Assembly: GCA_007115705.1 (NCBI GenBank)
Contig: QXEO01000247.1
Coordinates: 15,116,291 to 15,180,290 of the forward strand
Origin: Dactylis glomerata
Taxonomy: Eukaryota; Streptophyta; Magnoliopsida; Poales; Poaceae
Direction of reading: 5' to 3'
DNA length: 64,000 nt
In this document: in pieces, positions 56,323 through 64,000 of the stretch
How positions within the stretch are numbered: position 1 is the first letter of the stretch
Layout: each line of letters begins with the position of its first letter
Program-made: the position numbers and the translations under genes
Notes under the pieces: model-generated
What the model saw: the letters and a program-made list of their open reading frames with translations, nothing else
Told to the model about the DNA's origin: nothing
Database searches by the model: none

Positions 56323-58788
56323 ATGGAATCTATCAACAACTTGCAAATGCATTTGAACGATGGAGGATTTAGCACACCCATAAAGAAAGCTAGTGTTCCT
56401 CTCTCTGTAAGTCAAATGCTCCCACTGATACAGTTAACTATACATGATGGTGCTTATTGGTTCATTTTTTATGTTGAAGTGTTCATCGTTTACACCTGAA
56501 TATGAGGAGAATTTGAAGCCTAAATTAGGGATGGTATTTGAAGGACTAGAGGCTGTGGAGAAGTTCTACAAAAGTTATGCACATGAATCTGGTTTTGGAG
56601 TTCGTGTTGGACAACAGAAGAAGCTAGATAATGAGGTAGTTCGCACTAAACGGTACGTGTGTAACAGGGAAGGGTTCAAGTCAGAGAAAGGTAAAGAGAT
56701 TGGTGATCCATCAAAGAAAAGGCGTAAGAACACGGCCACAAGATGTGGCTGTGATGCACATATCTTTGTAAAGTTGTGCGGTAGTGATACATACAAGATA
56801 GAATCATGGGTTGAGCACCACAATCATGGTCTTGTGTCACCTGATAAGCGTCATTTAATTAAATCAAATCGGAAAGTTAGTGAGAGGGCAAAGAATGCAC
56901 TGTACACATGCCACAAAGCAAGCATAGGCACCTGCCAGGCATACAGGTTCCTTCAAGTCAGCGAGGGTGGTATTGACAAAATTGGATGCACAAAGAGAGA
57001 CTTCCAGAACTACTACCGTGATCTCAGGTATAAAATCAGAAATGCAGATGCCCAAATGTTTGTTGCCCAGCTAGATAGAAAGCAGGAAGTTAATTCAGTC
57101 TTTTTCTATGATTTTGAGGTGAGCGATGAAGGAAATTTGATGTATGTGTTCTGGGCAGATGCCACAAGTAGAAAGAACTACACACACTTTGGTCGTGTGG
57201 TATCATTTGATTCTACATACATGACTAACCAGTATAATATGATATTTGCACCATTTACAGGGGTTAATCATCACTTACAAAGTGTGTTTTTTGGTGCCGG
57301 GTTCTTACATAATGAAAAGGAGGAGTCATATGTTTGGTTGTTTAAGACTTTCCTGAGGGCAATGGGAGGTGAAGCGCCAGTACTCATCATAACCGATGAA
57401 GCTCGCAGCATTAAGCTTGCAATTGATAAAGTTTTTCCAGGCATCATACATAGGTTGTGCATGTGGCATATAATGGACAAATTTCCGGAGAAGGTTGGAC
57501 CGGTGATTAGGGAAGAACCTGAATTTTGGAAGAGGATGAATGCATGTGTATGGGGTTCAGAAACCCCGACCGAGTTTGAGTCAGAGTGGAATTCTGTAAT
57601 TTCAGACTTCGGTTTGGAGGATAATGAGTGGTTTACAAAAAGGTTCAGTCTTCGAGACTCATGGATACCAGCCTATTTTATGGACATATCACTGGCAGGC
57701 ATTCTTCGAACAACTTCAAGGTCAGAAAGTGCAAATTCATTTTTCAACCGTTTCATTCATCGCAAGCTCACCCTTGTTGAGTTCTGGCTAAGGTTTGACA
57801 CAGCTTTAGAATGCCAACGCCAAGAGGAGCTGGTTGCAGACAACTCAAGCATCCATAGGACCCCACAATTAGTGACGCCATGGGCAATCGAGAAACAAGG
57901 TAGTGAAGTATTCACATATGAGGTGTTTGAAAAATTTCAGAAACAAATTATTGCTGCTAGAGACTATTGTTGTGTTCAAAGCATTACACAAGACGAGGGG
58001 ACAAAAATAGTGACCTTTAGAACTGGTGCTAGTAAGGCAAGGGAGGTTCGATGTGACCTAGCAACCATGATAGCTAATTGTTCATGCAAGTTATTTGAGT
58101 CCCATGGAATTCCATGCCGCCATATCATCCAAGTGATGAGGATGGAAAATCAACAGGAGCTTCCGACATTCTATATTATGGAAAGATGGCAGAAAAGGTG
58201 TAAAAGGTACAAGAAAAAACATAATCACTATTACTCTTAGTTTCTTCAAATGATATGGCTGACACTTGCTTTTTTTCCAGAGAAAGTGTTTATGATGTAG
58301 AAGGTAATCTCCTAGAAGAGAATCCTGCTGACTCCTTGGATGCAGCTGCAAGAAAAAAGATTTCAACAGTACGGAATAAGTTGGAAGATCTAATCCAACT
58401 AGCCAAACAATCAGATGAAGGCATGGACTTTTTACTATCAAGTGTGTTGAGCATTGAGGAGCCTCTGATCCAAAAGGTTCCCGCTGCAGTCAAGCACACT
58501 AGGCAAGAGGAATATGAAGCATTCATTGGTTGCAACATTCCTAATCAAGTTACCATACACCCGCCAAATGATGTTCGTTCGGTAGGGAGAAGTAAAAGAA
58601 TAAAGAGAGGAAAGGAGATTAATGGGGAAGTTCAGAAAAAGAAGAAGAAAGAAGCCAAGGCCAAGATCGCACGCATGTGCAAGACGTGCAACACCCTAGG
58701 GTTTCATGATAGTCGAAAGTGCCCAAGAAAAAATGTTCAAGGAAAAGAAATGAATGCGCAAGACATGCGTACAAATGGTGCATCATGA
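56323..58788 (+). CDS. FAR1-related sequence (FRS/FHY3 family) protein, three coding exons
   Basis: Exons 56323-56406, 56480-58206 and 58281-58788 join in phase through GT-AG introns of 73 and 74 bases, giving 772 residues. The FAR1 DNA-binding WRKY-GCM1-like domain is at about residues 47-142 (EAVEKFYKSYAHESGFGVR, CGCDAHI). The MULE transposase domain is at about 268-360 (VSFDSTYMTNQYNM, ITDEARSIKLAI, RLCMWHIMDKFP). The SWIM zinc finger is at about 552-577 (CSCKLFESHGIPCRHI). A C-terminal CCHC knuckle (CKTCNTLGFHDSRKC) follows a basic stretch. FRS proteins are transcription factors domesticated from Mutator-like transposases, the best known acting in far-red light signalling. No terminal repeats were seen around it. 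The frame ending at 58240 is read as exon 2 running into intron 2. Confidence 0.85.
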
Positions 58789-59681
58789 AAGTTGCATCTC
58801 TTGCAAGAAAATTCATGGCTAGTACTACTATTTTTTTGGTGTTAAAATTTTCTTGATTTAATGGATCACATATTTTATTTTGTTCAACTGGTTGTAGTAG
58901 TGAGCAGATTCAATGAAGTACAATTTTCTATCAGGTTTTGCTTCTTCCAGCAATATGGTTTTGCAAGTCTAGTAAATTGACACGAATCATGTATTATAGC
59001 TCAGTTTTCGGTTCTTACTTGAGTGTAGGCACTGCTTCTTTCAGACTTTCAGTACTCTCATAGATGCTTCACGTACTTCGCTTCAATAACGTCTAGTCTT
59101 TCTCTGTTGTTGGCATCCCGTGCTATAATAAGATGCTCTGCAAAATACATGAAGTCCGTTATTGCAGTGACCGAGTGTTCAATCCTAAGTGAAGACAGTA
59201 TAGTTGCTGAAAATTGCGGCTCCTAACTCTTGATGATTTTATGTTGGGAGAAATTTGGAAGCTAGGAGAATATGTTGATCAGAGAATAAAAAATAGTCTA
59301 GGCTCATACTGGAGGAATTAATGTACCTCTTTTGTACTAATACTAGTTCATTTTGAGAACTTCCTGCAATTAGTGTACCTGATATTCATCTTCTCACCAT
59401 TTAGATAAAAAAACTATAGGACAAAATAAAAATTCTTATCCATTACAAAGACAACACCGAATAAAATAGTTCTATTAGTAAGCCATGATTCAAGAAGAAG
59501 TATAACCAATTGTTCTATTTACCGTCTCAGTTCTAGTGTCTGACCACATTTTTATTGTACTCAGTCCCGCCTCAGTTCTAGTATGCGATATGGACCAGTA
59601 CGGTTTTAGTGAATAACTCACTAATGCCTAAGTCAAATTATAGAAATAGTTGAATGAACTTCCTTGCCAAGCTTAGATTTT
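58789..59681. other. Intergenic DNA downstream of the FAR1-related gene
   Basis: AT-rich, no open frame of note and no repeat recognised. It presumably contains the 3' UTR and polyadenylation site. Confidence 0.5.
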
Positions 59682-61520
59682 TAAGTCCTTCATCTAGGAC
59701 ATTTGTCGAGTTAACCCTCGTCAATTGGCGCCGACCGTGGGGATCGCGATGACTGGATTTTGTTATCCGGATGGGATCCTTCAACTTTTTCCATCGAGAA
59801 GATCAGCAAATTTTTCGGCTGCCGACAGCAGCAGCCAGATCGCTTCAACTAAAAATCAAGGCGAAATCCCGAGCGACGGCCATCACATCTGAAATTCTTC
59901 GGCTTCTCGTCGTCGGAATCACCAAGTCGCCGGAATCAGCAAGTCGTCGGAAATCAGCAAGTCACCGGAGTCAGCAAGTCGTCGGAATCGAAGTAATCGC
60001 AGATTGGACACCGTCATCTTTCATCAACCAAAGACCAACCGGTGGGATTCCTTCACAAGGTTGAAGACAGACAAGATTGTTTTCGGCGAATCATGTTCGG
60101 ATGTTCCCGTCCTCGGGCAAGTCGCGAATTTCGAATCTGTTGCGGTTTTCTATGCGCAGCGATCCAACCCGGAAATATTTTACGTGCGTGAGAAATTATT
60201 CCGCGTGGACATCAGGAGTTCTACTCGGATCAAATTCATGTGGCTTCAGATCAATCGTTCCGTGTAGTCCACCTGGCGGGCAGAAAATCACATCGAAAAA
60301 AACTATCAGCAGTACCCGACCGCGGTCACACCCGACGCTTGTTCAGGCGAAGGTATGAGCATTGCATACCAAGGGCCTCGAGAGATCCGGAGAAATCGGC
60401 CGACACGGCGCAGCAGGCTCCAAGTAGAAGTTATGGATCAACTAGTTTTTCGTGCAAGTGTAGCGCATTTGGTCAGAACAACATCAAAACCAAGGAGCAA
60501 AGAGCATCAAATCAACTAGGATCAACCACGTGTCCAGGGAAAGAAAGCTTTTGCAATCAATCACGAGGAGAAGCTACAACTGTTCAGGGCGGCTTACAAG
60601 ATAATTACTTGCGAGATTTGAGGTTGCATGAGTGCACGTCTTCAAATCAAAATAAATCAAGTGGAAGAGTACTACTAGTAAAATCCATCAGCGGATCAAT
60701 TGGAAAAGAGATTACAACGGACAAACCCGAAGAAAAATATTTTGACTACTTCGTCTTCAACATCATCGACTACGGCTTGCTACGCTCGGGGGCTCGCCGC
60801 CACGCACTCGGCAACGCTTGGGGGCTTGACATCAACTCGCTCCGGAGTGTGGAAAATCACCCGCAAGACCTACAATTTTGTCGACATCAGCAACGCGACG
60901 ATCCCAACAACGCTCGGGGGCTCGACAACAGCTTCGCCTCCGATCGTGAACGTGATTCTACGACAACAACTCGCCTCCCTCTACATCATCGACTACGGCC
61001 GCGCCGACGACGGCGCACCCAATAAAAGTTAAGTTCTCCTCTTCCAAGAATCGATTATCATTTACTTTCGCCGCACCTGACACTCGGGGGCTCCGCCATG
61101 AAAAATCATCCTGCATATCATTGACTTCGAAAAAATTGCGAAAGCCCTAGTAGCTGGCGTTCCTTGTCGAATACTTGTCAATTTAGTTTACAGTCGCATG
61201 AAGCTCGACTAACGGTTGGCAAGGCATAAAATCTTGGGGCGTCAGGCTAACGAAAAGGCTTAGCAAGTATCTTGAAATTCAAGTACGGCAAACGCATCAC
61301 ATTACGTCTGACCTGAGTAGCTGATCGAGCCGTGAAGTGCATCAGAATAACGAAAGGGTCTTACGTACGAGCAACAAAATTGCATAAAAAATATCGAGTT
61401 TTTGTTTTACATACTACATCATCATTACAATCTACAAGCATAATATTTCTTCAAGAGACAAATATTTTATAACTATTCATATTTTCAACAGGAGTCAAAC
61501 TTCTCCGAGTAGTACAACTT

Positions 61521-61724
61521 GAGTCTATGCCCGGCTACAAGTACCCGAACATAGACTCGGGGGCTACTCCCATCGGGAGCGCTGGCCGCGCACCCGATAG
61601 AAAGACAATTTCGAGAAAGAATTCGACAAGAAGAAGAAGACATTGGAGCCTATGATCGACTACAAGTATCCGACCATAGCCTCGGGGGCTACTCCCATCG
61701 GGAGCGCTGGGCGTGCACCCGACG
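61521..61724. repeat. 80-bp structured direct repeat inside the non-autonomous element
   Basis: Copies at 61521-61600 and 61645-61724 each contain a potential stem (for example gagtctatg with catagactc), the polypurine-like ctcgggggct and a second small palindrome (ctcccatcgggag). Confidence 0.8.
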
Positions 61725-62259
61725 ATGTTTTTTCATGAATAATGAAGCAAAGAAGACGAAAGAAGATTTCGAAAGCATCATTACTACCATCAGGAGGGAG
61801 TTTATATCAATCAAGGTTGAATAACCCGAATATTTTTAGAATTGAAACAGTCAAACAAGGCTGCGACATATGGTTCTCGAGTTGCGTCATCGCGACAAAA
61901 CTTGAATGCCGTGATTGAAATATATCATGAAGGTAAGACCTCGGGATCCGTCATGTGTGGCCCGGTATACGCACATGGATGCGCTCTGCTGGCATGTATC
62001 CGTGTCTACGACGCGAAGAAAATCCTGGTGGACGCACTGGGTACCCTGAGAACCACTGGGACTCATTCTTTGTAAGTCCTAAATGCGGCAAAAGGATGGG
62101 TTTGACCGGTTTCCCGAATTCAAGTCCAAGGGGATTGAATTTGAAGTAGGTGGCAAGTATCTGTTCCGACAGTTAACTGACCTCTTGATCCGTCAGAGTT
62201 GTCAGGCTTGTTCATCAAAACCCCTTGCGAGACATTATAATAAAAGATAAGTCGAAAGA

Positions 62260-62570
62260 CCAAGTCGAAGATTTGAAGATCTGAAGAATTCAAGTATTGA
62301 TCAAGTCGAAGATGAAAAATTATTTCGAGAAGAATGAGGAAGAAAATCTTCGAGTCCATGGACTCAACATTTACTCTCATCGGGAGAGCATATTTCAAGA
62401 AGCCGAAGATATATGAAGTCGAAGATTGAAGAAATCGAAGTTTGAAGAAGTCGAAGATTGAAGAAATCAAAGTTTTTAAGAAGTCGAAGTTTGAAAAGTC
62501 AAAGATTGAAGAAATCGAAGAATTGAAGAACTCGAAGATTTGAAGAATTGAAGATTGAAGTTTGGAGACT
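62260..62570. repeat. Purine-rich degenerate repeat
   Basis: Irregular repetition of gaagtcgaagattgaagaaa and variants just upstream of the polypurine tract and 3' LTR. Confidence 0.75.
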
Positions 62571-62610
62571 CAACCCGAGTCTGCAACTCGAATTGAGTCT
62601 CGGGGGCTAC

Positions 62611-63094
62611 TGACGAGGGTATGCCCTTCAGGTACTCGCAGATTAGTATACCGGGTCCGGCCCATTAAGGAAGTGGACAAGTATAAGGACTCGAAGATGA
62701 CTTGGAGACAAAGAAGGAAGCTTCTAATCCGTATTCGACTAGGACACTTGTAAAACTATTGCCTGGTTGCATATATAAAGCCAGGCAGGGGCACCCCTAG
62801 AGGCACAACTTAGACATCAGATATCTCATAGACATCTAAGATCATAGACACGCAATACTAGAGAGATAAGATAGATTAGAGAGAGATTAGATAGACAACT
62901 CCGCCTACGGCGGCACCATGTAAACACCATTGTGATCATATACTAGATTGCTAGCAGGATGTAGCGATCCTCCACCGCGGGGACGTGAACCTGGGTACAT
63001 TGTGTGCCAATCTCGATCCCGGAATCTCTAGTCGTTGCTCTTCCCCCGATCCTAAGTCCTTCGTCTAGGACATTTGTCGAGTTAACCCTCGTCA
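62611..63094 (+). repeat. 3' LTR of the non-autonomous element
   Basis: The final 42 bases match the 5' remnant 59682-59723 with one difference (cttcgtctagg versus cttcatctagg). A TATA-like tgcatatataaagcc lies at about 62768-62782. Confidence 0.85.
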
Positions 63095-64000
63095 CCAGGT
63101 GTCCACTCACATTAACATACACTCACTTCTCTCTGAAAATGCAATGTTCATCGGACCTTCTCATAATTCAAAAAGATAATTTTATTAATGAATACAAAGA
63201 ATGTGTTTACAATCAGCAACATACATCACCCATGCCCCTGTTTCTAATATACACTGCTAACTCATGTCCCAACTTGAGTTTTTCTCTTGCTATCTTGATA
63301 CTCAAATTTCAGAAAGTACATCACACGATGAGCTAATTTCTATGTAAATGGTACATCCAGGTTTGCTATTGCCTTCGCTTCCCCGGCGTCTGAACAATCC
63401 CAGACCTGTACTATCATGGAGCCATGGACCATCACCTGACCAACATGTTCAGTTATTAGTACATAAATTCAGTTGAATCTCACACATGTGGAAGCAATTT
63501 GAGGTCGTCACCTGCAGAAGACCGGACGCCGCCAGGCCTAAAGACGAGATCGGCGACGCGTAGATCCATGGTGGGCGCCCTCCACCGGATACACCTCCCT
63601 CCGTCAGCGCATCCTCCGGTAGTAGCTCGCCGGCGCCGGCGCCGGCTGCGCCGAGGATCTTTGAGTCTCTGCACCAGCGGAGGATCTTGCCGACCCTGCC
63701 GAAGACGGCGCCGACCTTGAAGCCCCACGCCCCCACACGGCGGAGGAACTTGAGCAGGACGGCTAGTCCGTCGTCTCGTCGCCCTTGGTCGCAGCAGGAG
63801 AAAAGAGGCCAACAGGGGAGCACGGGAGGGGTTTCAGGAATTAGAAAGTTAGGGGGATTTTTGCAAAAGGAGATCTTGGTTAAGTCCAGAGCGGGCGTGT
63901 AACTGCAAATATTTGCTCAGCTAAATATAAAGCACACGATTTTGATCGCTCGGCCGGAAAAGAACGGATGCAGGGATACACAAATCAGTGGGATTCATAA
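63095..64000. other. Right edge, no recognisable gene
   Basis: A GC-rich stretch at 63490-63830 has overlapping open frames on both strands, including a minus-strand frame 63823-63449 (LLKFLRRVGAWGFKVGAVF). It could be a fragment of a gene continuing outside the window, but no domain was recognised and no ATG context favours one frame. Confidence 0.35.

Larger units (their letters stand above)
59682..63094 (+). mobile_element. Non-autonomous, 5'-truncated LTR element related to Tat-like Gypsy
   Basis: Only the last 42 bases of the 5' LTR remain (59682-59723, ending gttaaccctcgtca). The PBS ttggcgccgaccgtgggga (59725-59743) is the same 19 bases as in Gypsy B. The 3' LTR is 62611-63094 (484 bp, TGACGAGGG to CCTCGTCA), preceded by ctcgggggctac. 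The 2.9-kb interior has no gag or pol motif, so it probably depends on another element's proteins. Confidence 0.85.

Noticed and set aside
63449..63823. Minus-strand frame of 124 codons near the right edge as a gene
   Set aside because: It has no ATG at its 5' end, competes with two other frames and shows no domain. It is kept only as an unassigned stretch.

Overview
The window is nuclear DNA from a large-genome grass, most likely a Triticeae species (wheat, Aegilops, barley or rye group). The evidence is a BARE1/WIS/Angela-type Copia element with about 1.73-kb LTRs, Gypsy elements of the dual-RNase-H (Tat-like) kind, a CACTA transposon whose repeats carry the TTTAGTCCCGG motif, and plant-type spliced genes in a repeat-dominated sequence. 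No bacterial features, tRNA or rRNA genes were seen.

Layout. (1) 0.3-1.9 kb: a minus-strand ankyrin/double-BTB gene. (2) 2.9-39.3 kb: one nest of retrotransposons. An old short-LTR Copia element (LTRs 2945-3113 and 39155-39322, target duplication taatc) is split inside its reverse transcriptase by two Gypsy elements. Gypsy A (6707-14983, minus strand, target duplication cctgg) has lost its 5' half. Gypsy B (15133-38166, plus strand, target duplication catgg) has both LTRs and is itself split by an Angela-like Copia element (23113-31815, target duplication gctcg). (3) 39.35-49.99 kb: a CACTA DNA transposon (target duplication aat) with two apparently intact minus-strand genes, a TNP2-type transposase and a seven-exon ORF1 protein ending in a Ulp1-like protease domain. 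(4) 50.2-51.9 kb: a second ankyrin/double-BTB gene, paralogous to the first and in the same orientation. (5) 52-56 kb: intergenic DNA with a LINE remnant. (6) 56.3-58.8 kb: a three-exon FAR1-related gene on the plus strand. (7) 59.7-63.1 kb: a non-coding, 5'-truncated LTR element with the same primer-binding site as Gypsy B. (8) 63.1-64 kb: no recognisable gene.

Reading it together. Removing the insertions leaves two tandem ankyrin/BTB genes about 1.3 kb apart, now pushed about 48 kb apart. LTR divergence counted by eye (about 5% in the host Copia, about 0.9% in Gypsy B, about 0.6% in Angela) agrees with the nesting order.

The least explained coding content is an antisense gene carried by both Gypsy copies between pol and the 3' LTR. 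In Gypsy A it can be read as six GT-AG exons giving an uninterrupted 764-residue protein with a PF04195-like 'gypsy-type transposon' domain and a coiled coil, although that copy's own pol is wrecked. The CACTA element also has an unusual arrangement: both of its genes appear to start from promoters made of the same subterminal-repeat hairpins placed directly beside a TATA box.
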